This document shows, one piece after another, positions 8,313 through 16,837 of a DNA stretch of 64,000 nucleotides. Under the pieces are notes generated by a model. That model was not told the origin of the DNA. It ran no database searches and saw only the letters and a program-made list of their open reading frames with translations. The translations under genes and the position numbers were made by a program. Source of the stretch: Methylotenera_A sp040387035 (GTDB lineage Bacteria; Pseudomonadota; Gammaproteobacteria; Burkholderiales; Methylophilaceae); assembly GCA_040387035.1 (NCBI GenBank), contig JAZKEN010000007.1:1-64000 (forward strand), written 5' to 3'. Every line of letters begins with the position of its first letter. The first letter of the stretch is position 1.

Positions 8313-10634
8313 TTATGCGGAATCTTTAGTGGTCGCTTTTTCTATCGCGTCGGTTAATGTCTCTATAGAAAAAGGCTTAGATAAGAACTGAATTTCAAAG
8401 TCGAACACGTGCGTTAATTCCATGCCGCTGGAGATGATGATTGAGATATGCGGATAAAGAGACTTGGTTTTTTTAGCCAATTCTATGCCACTCATTCCCG
8501 GTAAATTGACGTCGGTAATCATTACATCGAATTGCGAAATTTGCTCAAGCGCTTCTTCTGCCGTAGAGGCGCCTGTGGCTATAAAATTCATCATCGATAG
8601 CAGCTCGCATAGACTAGACTGTGCTTCTAAATTGTCTTCTACAACGATTATTTTCTTCGATTCGACTGCCGGTTTTGCCATACTGACTTGTTTAAAATCC
8701 TTGTTTTCAAGAGTCGACGACTTAATTGTTTTTTCTAAAACCGCCCTTATTTTTCTTGCCAAGTCAGCATGCCTATACGGCTTGTTGATCAACTCAACTC
8801 CGGGGTCTAATTTTCCACTGTGAACAATCGCGTTTTGGGTATAGCCTGATGTGAAAAGGACAGCTAAATTCGGTAGGATGGATTTTGCGTGTTTTGCTAA
8901 CTCGGTACTTTTCAATTGTCCCGGCATTACAACATCGGTAAAAAGTAAGTCAAACTTTTGCCCGGTATTGATAATATCCAGCGCACTTTGTGCATCCGAT
9001 GCCGATTGGACTGTGTAACCGAGACCAACCAAAATATCCATCACCGCTGTTTGAACGGCAATGTCATCTTCCACCACAAGAATTGATTCGTTGCCGCCTT
9101 TTACTTCAACATGCGTTTTAACAGTGATTTCATGCTCGGCAAGGTGCGCGCGAGGGAAATAAATTTTTATGGTTGTACCCAGGCCCACTTCACTGTAAAT
9201 TTTGATCGTTCCGCCACTTTGTTTTACGACTCCGTAAGCCATACTCAAGCCCAGGCCTGTACCTTTACCTTCCGCTTTGGTAGTAAAAAACGGTTCAAAT
9301 ACTCTTTCAATCGTTTCCGGGGGCATACCACTCCCGGTATCGGATATTGCCAGCAACACATATTGCCCGGCGATTATATTTTCATTGTTGGTGCTGTAAA
9401 TATCATCCAGCATGACATTGCTGGTTTCTATGGTTAAACGGCCTGAGCCTTCCATTGCGTCACGCGCATTGATGGCTAAATTTAAGATGACATTTTCAAT
9501 CTGGTTGCGGTCTACCATAACGTTCCACAGAGCACCGCCTTGAATCACTTCAATCTTTATATCTTCGCCAAGTGTTCTCCTTAAGAGATCATCCATGTTC
9601 TTGGTAAGGTTGTTTAAATTGGTCGCAAATGGTTGCAGCGGTTGGCGCCGTGCAAAAGCTAATAATTGCGAAGCGAGCTTGGCGCCTCTTTCCACCGCAG
9701 AAATGGCGCTTTCAATGCCTTTTTTCGCCGCAGTGACATTGGAAAATTTTATGGACAGTATTTCCAGGTTACTGCTGATGACCTGCAGGATATTATTAAA
9801 ATCGTGGGCGACTCCGCCGGTTAATTTGCCTACGGCCTCCAGTTTTTGAGACTGCAATAAGGCAAATTGCGATTTTTTTAATTCTTCTGTTCTTTCATTG
9901 ACTCTTTGTTCAAGCTCATCACGCGCTTTCTGCTGAGCCTCATTGCCCATTTCAATCTCATTAAGCATGGTGTTAAACGCATTGACCAAATAACCAACTT
10001 CATCGTTGGTCTTTTTAATGGCCCTTAAAGAGTAGTCTTTCTCTTCAACAACCTTTTTTGAAAGCTCAGCGATTTCTTCAATAGGATGCGTGATTTGGCT
10101 CTGTAGCCATCGCGCAATCAAATGTGAAATAAAAAATGCCAGCCCGCCTACAATCGTTAATATAATCAAATAAGCCAGCAGGCGATTGTAGAATCCATAT
10201 TCAGCAGTCAGAAGCATGTAGCCAATTAAATTGCCATTTTGCTCGATTACTTTAGAAACAATCACTTCATCTTCAATGATTTCGACTGAATCCTGATGGT
10301 ATTTTCCTTGTAATTTTTGCGGGTATTGTTCGCCTTTGAAAGTCGCATAAATATTTCGATTGGCATCGTATAAGGCAGCTGAATGTATGCGGGGCCTAAC
10401 TTCCAGCAGGGCTAAATTTTTTGACGCTAAGCCGGGATCATCAAATTGCAACGCCGGTATAGAGGCACGGCCAATCAGTAATGCTTGGTTATATAAATCG
10501 TTCACCCATCTGCTTTTGTATTCGCTCCAGTCAAAAATCCCGATCAGAATGGTGGTAATCAGGCATGTGATGATGCTGGTTGTGGCCACTGTCACAAGGA
10601 ATTTATTTCTAATGGATTTATAATGCGTCAACAT
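8313..10634 (-). CDS. Membrane hybrid histidine kinase with two receiver domains
   Basis: This 773-residue sensor kinase has a membrane segment at about 12-33, then a periplasmic domain of about 115 residues of CHASE8-like style (LYNQALLIGRASIPALQFDD). A second membrane segment at about 152-175 leads to a HAMP domain and coiled coil to about 255. The phosphoacceptor His277 lies in VAHDFNNILQ. The ATPase domain spans about 370-500 with NLAINARDAM, DTGSGMP and GKGTGLGLSMAYG. Two receiver domains follow, with phosphoacceptor Asp567 (TDVVMPG) and Asp708 (TDVNLPG). There is no Hpt domain, so a separate phosphotransfer protein is expected. It is the last gene of an operon after the TonB receptor and YfiR-like genes, starting 43 bases after the latter. 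Confidence 0.93.
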   Translation of the reverse strand: MLTHYKSIRNKFLVTVATTSIITCLITTILIGIFDWSEYKSRWVNDLYNQALLIGRASIPALQFDDPGLASKNLALLEVRPRIHSAALYDANRNIYATFKGEQYPQKLQGKYHQDSVEIIEDEVIVSKVIEQNGNLIGYMLLTAEYGFYNRLLAYLIILTIVGGLAFFISHLIARWLQSQITHPIEEIAELSKKVVEEKDYSLRAIKKTNDEVGYLVNAFNTMLNEIEMGNEAQQKARDELEQRVNERTEELKKSQFALLQSQKLEAVGKLTGGVAHDFNNILQVISSNLEILSIKFSNVTAAKKGIESAISAVERGAKLASQLLAFARRQPLQPFATNLNNLTKNMDDLLRRTLGEDIKIEVIQGGALWNVMVDRNQIENVILNLAINARDAMEGSGRLTIETSNVMLDDIYSTNNENIIAGQYVLLAISDTGSGMPPETIERVFEPFFTTKAEGKGTGLGLSMAYGVVKQSGGTIKIYSEVGLGTTIKIYFPRAHLAEHEITVKTHVEVKGGNESILVVEDDIAVQTAVMDILVGLGYTVQSASDAQSALDIINTGQKFDLLFTDVVMPGQLKSTELAKHAKSILPNLAVLFTSGYTQNAIVHSGKLDPGVELINKPYRHADLARKIRAVLEKTIKSSTLENKDFKQVSMAKPAVESKKIIVVEDNLEAQSSLCELLSMMNFIATGASTAEEALEQISQFDVMITDVNLPGMSGIELAKKTKSLYPHISIIISSGMELTHVFDFEIQFLSKPFSIETLTDAIEKATTKDSA

Positions 10635-10677
10635 AAACTGTTACCAAATTCTTTAAAAATAAATCCAGGGTGCGTTT

Positions 10678-11232
10678 TCACTTTAAAACATTTCTGGCTA
10701 CAGTTAACAGTGAGCCATCTAGCTTGATTTTGTTTTTTTCAGCCGCTGGCAATGAAACGTCAAACCGGATGCGGTTGTCATCACGGACAAAATTGATCAC
10801 CCCGCCAAGATTTAAGCCTTCTACCGTATCGGTGATGTAGAGCGTAGAAGGGTGGTGAAGCATTTTTTGATAGAACTCCAAATAAGCCGTGGATGTTGCG
10901 TTCAGATATAAGATGTGCACTTCAGGGCTTACTTGCTTTGAAGTCAGTCGCCTGATGAGTACCGTTCTATTGGCTGCCGTATAACTGCCTGCTATTTTTT
11001 CCAGCTCTGTTGCTATCACCTCATCATCGACCACTCCAATAACGACCGGACTTAAAAGATCCGCAAATGATTTTTCTGGCCAGGTAATGTAATTGGCGAA
11101 CTTGAATATATAGGCAGATTTAACTTGGCTTTGCAGATCGTCGCCCGCATCTTTTGCAATGGCGTGATGAGTACGAAAGCAAATGGTCAGCAAGCTTAAA
11201 ATTAGAATTAGGTTTACCCGTAAAAAGCTCAT
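10678..11232 (-). CDS. YfiR-family periplasmic protein (DUF4154)
   Basis: This 184-residue protein has a signal peptide (FLRVNLILILSLLTICF, then HHAIA). The mature part has the DUF4154/YfiR pattern: KSAYIFKFANYITWPEKSF, VVIGVVDD, a central HILYLN strand, STLYITDT, GGVINFV-DDNRIRFDVSL and a final LLTVARNVLK. In Pseudomonas, YfiR is a periplasmic inhibitor of the membrane cyclase YfiN. Here no cyclase accompanies it; it stands between a TonB-type receptor and a membrane hybrid kinase. Its ATG overlaps the receptor stop codon as ATGA, implying coupled translation. A partner role with the kinase periplasmic domain is inferred. Confidence 0.9.
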   Translation of the reverse strand: MSFLRVNLILILSLLTICFRTHHAIAKDAGDDLQSQVKSAYIFKFANYITWPEKSFADLLSPVVIGVVDDEVIATELEKIAGSYTAANRTVLIRRLTSKQVSPEVHILYLNATSTAYLEFYQKMLHHPSTLYITDTVEGLNLGGVINFVRDDNRIRFDVSLPAAEKNKIKLDGSLLTVARNVLK

Positions 11233-13163
11233 CTGAAATACCACTGCAGTTTAGCGAATAAACTTCTATCGTATTCTGGCCTAATAGCAGCGTTAGAAAA
11301 CTCCGGGTGCTTTGAATCCAAAAGATTTTGCCCAACGACTGACAGCTCGAGATCGGGCATTACTTTCCATGCATACCTCAAATCTAAAGCCGTATAGGCG
11401 GGTACCGCTGGATTATTGAGCTTACCCATATGGCGGGCGGTTACATCCAATAAATGATTTGCATTGAAGTCATAAGACACTCTCACTATGCTATGGGAGC
11501 TAGGGTCGTTAATGCCTAAACCAGAAGCTTGAAGGATGTCAGCGGGATGCGTATTAACCCTTACTTCCTGCACGACCAACCCGCCGGATAACTTAAGGTT
11601 ATCCCTAACCTGCCAGCTTCCCCACATCTCTATACCTTGCGAGTGCCCAGACGCGTTATTATCAAAAACGAATGCTAGGGTACTGGTGTCCAGTTCAAAG
11701 GTTCGTAAACGGTCATAATCCGTGTAAAAGCCTGTGATAGAAAACAAGGTATCGGAATTAGGCGAAACCCTGTATCCAATTTCATAGGTGTGGGCAACCG
11801 CAGAATCAAAATTGGGGCTGCCAGCGGTCAGTGGCGGTGCAAAAAAATCCCTATCGATACGCGAAGGGGCGCGGATTGCGCGCGTGGCGGAAGCCCACAG
11901 CAATTTATTTTCTGTGATTTTCCAGGCCAGTCGTGCATTTGGCATGTACTCCAGGTCAGTATAGTTGTTGTGTTCAAACTTGATGCCTAGAGTAAGGCGA
12001 AGCTGCTCATTCAGGTCAATTTCATCCTGAACAAAAATATTTGCCCAATGCAGATTTTTTTTAGCAGGCAGGAAAGCGAAACTAAAATTATCAAGCCTAT
12101 CAAACCCAACTTTATAACCGCCACCCCATGTAAAATTATGACGGTCTGCAATGCGCCAATCGTGTTTAAATTCAATGTCTGCCGTGGTTAAGTTTTCTTT
12201 AAAAGCATTTGGCTGGTTGCGATAGGTATAGTCTAGATAGGCTTGAATAAACATATTCGAGCCATTTTCAAGTTTGGAATTGACGCGGCCTAGTAAATTG
12301 GCCCCGGATATCTGAATGTCATTTGTATTGGCCTGGTTAAGATAGCCGTCATAAAAATCACCCTGCAGGGTAAAGTTCTTATTGTCATTTACCCAATCGG
12401 CACGAAACCCGGCTTTATCCCTTTTAAAGCCGTCATTCAATGATAAAGAGTTTGATTCACTGCGCTTATCTTTTACCTCGGCATGTTTGGCGTAGACGCG
12501 AAAGTTGCCATCATTAAGCAGCTTTCCACCATACCTAATCGCACTGTAGGACTCATTAGAGCTGCCGGAGATTGAAACCAGTCCGCCTTGGCTTTGTTTA
12601 GCGTTTTTGGTAATAATATTAATCACGCCATTGACGGCGTTTGCTCCCCAAAGGGTAGTGTTTGCACCGCTGATGACTTCGATTCTGTCGATATCTTCCA
12701 ACATAACGTCTTGCGCATCCCAGAAAACGCCGGAAAATAATGGTGAATAGACGGTTCTTCCATCAATCAATACCAATAATTTATTGCTGAAAACGCTATT
12801 GAAGCCGCGTGCTGTAATGGCGTAATTTCTTGAGTTATCTTGGGCTACTTGCAGGTTAGGGGCCAGGCGGAGCGCCTCTGGCAGAGTGGAAGCGCCTGAA
12901 CGCTGTATCTCATTGTTTGTGATCACGAAAATAGAAGCCGCTGCGTCGGTTAAAGCTTCACTGCGTTTGGAAACAGAGGTGACTTGAATATTGGCTAACT
13001 CTTCTAAGCTTAACTCTACTAAAGATTCAGCGTACGCATTAGGAGTTTGACAGAGTATTAATAGCAACAGGGTTTTGCTATTAAGCAATTTTATAAAAAA
13101 ATCGTAACAGTTTCTAGACTTGCTTATTTTAAATGAAGCGATAGTAAGATAACTGCGGTACAC
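11229..13163 (-). CDS. TonB-dependent outer-membrane receptor
   Basis: Translated from the preferred GTG at 13163, this is a protein of 644 residues; AAAGGG stands about seven bases before that codon. An upstream TTG is possible but has no ribosome binding site. After a signal peptide ending in NAYA comes a short linker typical of this subgroup (LSLEELANIQVTSVSKR). The plug domain (about 60-165) has TARGFNSVFSNKLLVLIDGR, LEDIDRIEVISG and GANAVNGVINIIT. The rest is a 22-strand-type barrel ending in aromatic residues (KLQWYFR). The ligand is unknown. The subgroup resembles receptors found next to YfiR-like proteins and kinases, so a sensing rather than iron-uptake role is plausible. It is the first gene of a three-gene leftward operon. 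Confidence 0.9.
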   Translation of the reverse strand: MYRSYLTIASFKISKSRNCYDFFIKLLNSKTLLLLILCQTPNAYAESLVELSLEELANIQVTSVSKRSEALTDAAASIFVITNNEIQRSGASTLPEALRLAPNLQVAQDNSRNYAITARGFNSVFSNKLLVLIDGRTVYSPLFSGVFWDAQDVMLEDIDRIEVISGANTTLWGANAVNGVINIITKNAKQSQGGLVSISGSSNESYSAIRYGGKLLNDGNFRVYAKHAEVKDKRSESNSLSLNDGFKRDKAGFRADWVNDNKNFTLQGDFYDGYLNQANTNDIQISGANLLGRVNSKLENGSNMFIQAYLDYTYRNQPNAFKENLTTADIEFKHDWRIADRHNFTWGGGYKVGFDRLDNFSFAFLPAKKNLHWANIFVQDEIDLNEQLRLTLGIKFEHNNYTDLEYMPNARLAWKITENKLLWASATRAIRAPSRIDRDFFAPPLTAGSPNFDSAVAHTYEIGYRVSPNSDTLFSITGFYTDYDRLRTFELDTSTLAFVFDNNASGHSQGIEMWGSWQVRDNLKLSGGLVVQEVRVNTHPADILQASGLGINDPSSHSIVRVSYDFNANHLLDVTARHMGKLNNPAVPAYTALDLRYAWKVMPDLELSVVGQNLLDSKHPEFSNAAIRPEYDRSLFAKLQWYFR

Positions 13164-13395
13164 AATTTTTCCCTTTAAATTCAATCGTTAATAAAAACTG
13201 AATTTATTTGTGTTATAAATATTAGCAAGTAAATTATATTCATTTAATAAGTGTTGAGCAATATTTTAAATTTAGCGTTTAGCGTGTAATTGTCCGTAAT
13301 GGACTACATATTAGTATTTTTTAATGAGGTAAAGTCTCTGCAGAATTACAAATCCTGTCTTGGTTTAGATAATAATATGTAAGAGAGAGACGATA

Positions 13396-14055
13396 ATGAC
13401 CCAACAAATGAATAAAATTATGATGGATGAAGTTTTTTTTATTAGTGCAATCAAGCACGAAATCTTCAGCAGAATATTTTCTACTATCCGGCATGATATT
13501 GTGGGTAACGTATCGGCAACGCTGATACGTTTGTCTATTATTGAACGAATCCTGAAAAATCAAGAGTTAGATGTTGAAAAGATAAAATCAGAAGTTCAAA
13601 AACTAGACCATCAACTAAGAGTGAGCATCATAGACATTAGGGAGTTATCCTTTTGGGATTTTCCTACTTCTCAGGCCGATTTCACCGGCGTAGTATTACA
13701 GAAGAGCATTCTATTGATAGCCAGCCAGCTGGCTTTAAAAGGTATCCATCTTCACCTGCAAGAACAGCAACACGATGATGTGATTAAGGTCGATTCAAAA
13801 TCACTGATGTACTCATTGCTATGTCTCTTTTGCTATATTGAAGATAACGATTTTGATAATTTTAAATTCAATATATTTAATACGGTTGATTCAATCGTCA
13901 TGACTTATGAGCCAATGCCCGAACAGCACCAACCAACCATTATCCATAATAGAAATATTTGCATAGATAAAGAAATCGCTACCCAATTTATAAGCTTGAA
14001 CAAGGTAAGTATTGATTTTAGCGATAAATGCATCACGCTTAAATGCATCAATTGA
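13396..14055 (+). CDS. Stand-alone histidine-phosphotransfer-like protein (DHp plus degenerate ATPase fold)
   Basis: This 219-residue protein is transcribed away from the receptor-kinase operon. It has AGAGAGACG just before the ATG. Residues about 20-95 look like the two-helix dimerisation domain of a histidine kinase, with a likely phosphoacceptor His33 in TIRHDIVGNV and a second helix KIKSEVQKLDHQLRVSIIDIREL. The remainder has alternating strands and helices, but no N box, G1 or G2 motif, so it cannot bind ATP normally. This is the architecture of ChpT-type phosphotransfer proteins. It could serve the adjacent hybrid kinase, whose receiver domains lack an Hpt partner. The match is by layout, not close similarity. 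Confidence 0.65.
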   Translation: MTQQMNKIMMDEVFFISAIKHEIFSRIFSTIRHDIVGNVSATLIRLSIIERILKNQELDVEKIKSEVQKLDHQLRVSIIDIRELSFWDFPTSQADFTGVVLQKSILLIASQLALKGIHLHLQEQQHDDVIKVDSKSLMYSLLCLFCYIEDNDFDNFKFNIFNTVDSIVMTYEPMPEQHQPTIIHNRNICIDKEIATQFISLNKVSIDFSDKCITLKCIN

Positions 14056-14087
14056 TAATTGATGTGGAGTGATGTTTGACTTGATGC

Positions 14088-14118
14088 CAAAAAAAAGGCT
14101 TCCATTTCTGGAAGCCTT
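14088..14118 (-). terminator. Terminator of the PRC-barrel gene
   Basis: AAGGCTTCC (14095-14103) pairs with GGAAGCCTT (14110-14118) around a 6-base loop. On the minus strand the stem is followed by a run of eight T, giving a good intrinsic terminator for the leftward gene ending at 14181. A second small hairpin, CCACGTT/AACGTGG, lies just upstream of it on the same transcript. Confidence 0.8.
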
Positions 14119-14180
14119 GCCACGTTCGGGAAAACGTGGGAATTAATTCAATATATGACTTAAGCCAGATCACTACACAT

Positions 14181-14591
14181 TTAGTGGCTCATGTTTCTAT
14201 CAACCCCGTAGTAATTATTTACATCTTCAACCCAAGTTTGATCCGCCATGTTTGGCCAATGATCCTTATCAAAACCAGGGGCTGATTCTAACTTGCTGCT
14301 GTTGACGTTTAAAATAAAGCGTTTGTTTTCAGTATCCAAGGTCAGGGCTTGCCATGGCACTGCAAATAACTTTTCCCCCATACCTAGAAACCCGCCATAG
14401 GAAAGTACGGCGTAAGAAATATTTCCGCTTTGCATATCAAGCATAATTTCTTTAATGTCACCCAAATCCTGGTCATCTAAGCTGTATACGTCGTTACCAA
14501 GCAGGGTATCGGCACCCATTAACTGCGGACCAGGGCCATCTCCGTCATTACTTCTGTACATGCCGTAAGCGTCGCGTTCTTGATAGTTCAT
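14181..14591 (-). CDS. PRC-barrel domain protein
   Basis: This 136-residue protein has an ATG preceded by a perfect AAAGGAG. An in-frame upstream start is rejected. The PRC-barrel spans about 25-95: ADTLLGNDVYSLDDQDLGDIKEIMLD, YAVLSYGGFLGMGEKLFAVPWQAL and RFILNV. The C-terminal tail contains FDKDHWPNMAD, a feature of the soluble PRC-barrel proteins found beside stress genes in proteobacteria. No signal peptide is visible. Its biochemical role is unknown; the fold often binds other proteins or RNA. A weak TGTGCG-type motif lies about 100 bases upstream and an intrinsic terminator follows. Confidence 0.88.
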   Translation of the reverse strand: MNYQERDAYGMYRSNDGDGPGPQLMGADTLLGNDVYSLDDQDLGDIKEIMLDMQSGNISYAVLSYGGFLGMGEKLFAVPWQALTLDTENKRFILNVNSSKLESAPGFDKDHWPNMADQTWVEDVNNYYGVDRNMSH

Positions 14592-14665
14592 TTTTGACTC
14601 CTTTAAAAAGTGGAAACAATCAATCATGGGTGAATCCCAGATATTGAATCACGGTTAAAGAAGTC

Positions 14666-14708
14666 ATATTGAACTTAAAAAAACAAGCCATCCGTACGTT
14701 GATTAACA
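14666..14708 (-). promoter_or_regulatory. Weak TGTGCG-type motif upstream of the PRC-barrel gene
   Basis: On the minus strand, TGTTAATCAACGTACGGA (14708 to 14691) matches the whole right half of the motif (NYANCNNACGGA) but only TGT of the left half. A possible -10, CAATAT, lies about 18 bases further at 14671-14666. It is back-to-back with the strong copy at 14803. Confidence 0.35.
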
Positions 14709-14802
14709 TTTGATTACTAAAATATTGGGACAGGCTTAATCTATTTTTTAATATAAAAAAAGTGAAGAAATAATCCCACTAATTTCAAACTTATAGATAA
14801 TT

Positions 14803-14845
14803 TGTGCGCCAGCGCACGCTATTCAAAGTCATTACCAGCTACGAT
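14803..14845 (+). promoter_or_regulatory. TGTGCG-type promoter motif of the PurD-like gene
   Basis: TGTGCGCCAGCGCACGCTA at 14803-14821 is followed after 18 bases by TACGAT at 14840-14845. The start codon of the ATP-grasp gene is 119 bases beyond. The left half and A14-C15 are intact; the end (CGCTA) deviates from ACRGA. The rest of the 370-base interval between the two divergent genes shows nothing else. Confidence 0.5.
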
Positions 14846-14964
14846 AAAAATCTTAAACAATTCAATCTTTAGAGGACTGCCATTCGCATCAATGTTATTT
14901 GGGGATTACATCAACACCTGGCTTTTGAATTATATTTAATGGCCTTTATAAAAGCGTTTATGCC

Positions 14965-16269
14965 ATGAGATTTCTAGGAATAGGGGAATACTGCGATTTA
15001 GGATCACTCTACCTTCAATTAATAAAAGAAGGGCATGAGGTTAAAGTTTTTGTACAAAGTGAAGACCACCAAGACATCTACGAAGGAATACTTTGTTTTA
15101 CTAAAAACTGGCAACTTGAATTAGATTGGATTCGGCAGGCGGGCTCAGACGGCATCATTTTATTTGAATCCGCGACGATGGGCGAAATCCAGGATCGATT
15201 GAGAGCAGAGGGCTTGCAAGTGATTGGCGGCAGCGCTTTTGGCGACAAGTTAGAATCCGACCGCGATTTTGCGCAGAATATAATGCATGAATTGGGTATG
15301 CCGATTGCGCAAACATTTGAGTTTTCCCAGTTTGATGCCGCGATTGATTTCATTGAGCAATACCCAAAACGTTATGTGTATAAAAGTAACGATCCCAATT
15401 GTGAAAGAACGTTAAATTATGTGAGCAAGGCGCATGACAGTGCCGATTTGAAATTTTTATTGCAGCACTACAAGCAGCATAAAAGCATAAAAGGCGCTAC
15501 ATCGGCTCACTTCATCCTGATGGATTTTGTAGAAGGTGTTGAAGTAGGGGTTGGTGCCTTTTTTAATGGTGATGAATTTTTGCAGCCTGCCTGCCTGGAT
15601 TGGGAGCATAAACATTTTTTTGCAGGTGACCTGGGTGAATTAACCGGTGAAATGGGTACTGTTGTCACCTACAGAAACAGCAATCATATATTTGAAAACA
15701 GCCTGTTGAAGATCGCGCCCATGCTTAAACAAAGCGGTTATTGCGGATACATCAATTTAAATATGATTGCCAATGCACAGGGCTTGTGGCCTTTGGAATT
15801 TACGAGCCGTTTTGGCTACCCCGGTAATGCAATTTGTGCCGGCTTGCATAAGGATTCCTGGCCTGCATTGTTTTTACGTTTAATACAAAAATCGTCTTTA
15901 TCGTTGGCAACCAGCAGTGGTTTCGCGCTTGGTGTGGTGATAAATGTGCCTCCTTTTCCTTATGCTTATGGCTACAAAGAGCTCTCTAAAGGCTTGCCTG
16001 TTTTGCTGGAGCCTGCGTTGACGGATGAAGAGTCAAGCCGTTTGCATTTTAACGAGGTGGCAAAAAAGGATGGCATTTTAGTAACAAGTGGCATGACAGG
16101 CAACGTTGCAACAGCGGTGGGAGTAGGTGGCACGATTAAGGAAGCCCAAGCCCAAGCATATGCTTTATCGGCAAAACTGATCGTGCCGAACGTGCGTTAC
16201 AGAACCGATATTGGCACCAATCTAGCCCTCACCGATTTAGACAGGCTAAGAGACTGGGGATATATCTAA
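14965..16269 (+). CDS. PurD-like ATP-grasp ligase, substrate unknown
   Basis: This 434-residue enzyme has the ATP-grasp layout of phosphoribosylamine-glycine ligase. The N-terminal Rossmann-like part has FLGIGEYCDLGSLYLQL and GIILFES. A DKLESDRDFAQNIMHELGMP segment follows at about 93-112. The ATP-binding strands include RYVYKSNDPN and FILMDFVEGVEVGVGAFF, and the metal/ATP part is GYCGYINLNMI...WPLEFTSRFGYPG. The C-terminal lobe has VGVGGTIKEAQAQAY. Several signature residues of true PurD differ, the N-terminus lacks its usual glycine loop, and there are no purine genes nearby, so it is probably a paralog with another amine or amino-acid substrate. It stands alone behind its own promoter-like motif. 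Confidence 0.8.
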   Translation: MRFLGIGEYCDLGSLYLQLIKEGHEVKVFVQSEDHQDIYEGILCFTKNWQLELDWIRQAGSDGIILFESATMGEIQDRLRAEGLQVIGGSAFGDKLESDRDFAQNIMHELGMPIAQTFEFSQFDAAIDFIEQYPKRYVYKSNDPNCERTLNYVSKAHDSADLKFLLQHYKQHKSIKGATSAHFILMDFVEGVEVGVGAFFNGDEFLQPACLDWEHKHFFAGDLGELTGEMGTVVTYRNSNHIFENSLLKIAPMLKQSGYCGYINLNMIANAQGLWPLEFTSRFGYPGNAICAGLHKDSWPALFLRLIQKSSLSLATSSGFALGVVINVPPFPYAYGYKELSKGLPVLLEPALTDEESSRLHFNEVAKKDGILVTSGMTGNVATAVGVGGTIKEAQAQAYALSAKLIVPNVRYRTDIGTNLALTDLDRLRDWGYI

Positions 16270-16415
16270 GTTTGCTAATTTTAAATTGCCAGGGCTTAAA
16301 GCCTAATGACTGATTATTCAATTTGATGATTTCGCTGGTCTGGATGGTATGTTAGGTAGCTAACGGATTAGTCCACCAATTCACGACAGAATGATGGCTG
16401 ATTGAAACCGAATCA

Positions 16416-16703
16416 ATGTTTGAAATATTAACCCCATATCGAGAATCTACTTTGCAAGAAGAAATCCTGATTTTTTTACAATGGCCGGCCATGGCATTTA
16501 CCTTGCTATCGGCATGGATGGTCGCTTCTGTGTCGAAAACCAAACGCAGATGGGGGTTTTGGTGTTTTGTAATCAGTAATATTTTATGGGTGTTATGGGG
16601 TTGGCAAACACAGGCTTACGCGCTGATCCTGATGCAGGTTGGGTTGTTGTTTTTAAATATTCGCGGTATTTATAAAAATCCGCCATCCAAGGAAAATAGT
16701 TAA
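16416..16703 (+). CDS. Small three-helix membrane protein
   Basis: This 95-residue protein has three hydrophobic stretches (about 24-40, 48-64 and 67-83) and several tryptophans (WGFWCFVISNILWVLWGW). The C-terminal end is charged (RGIYKNPPSKENS). The layout recalls small PnuC- or SemiSWEET-like membrane proteins, but nothing decisive is present and no substrate is claimed. The start has no strong ribosome binding site. It lies between the ATP-grasp gene and the ligase-associated repair operon, and could be a separate transcript. Confidence 0.65.
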   Translation: MFEILTPYRESTLQEEILIFLQWPAMAFTLLSAWMVASVSKTKRRWGFWCFVISNILWVLWGWQTQAYALILMQVGLLFLNIRGIYKNPPSKENS

Positions 16704-16837
16704 ATTAGTTAATGATTATCCGGCAAACGCATTGCTGATTACACCCGCGATATTCACTCTTTCATGCATTAACTTTCAACTGAAAATTAAATGTTTATAA
16801 AAAATGAATCAAACCCATTAATGTTTATCAAAACCGC

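Noticed and set aside
13321..13563. Leftward frame across the start of the phosphotransfer-like gene
   Set aside because: It is antisense to a better supported gene and has no ribosome binding site or recognisable domain.
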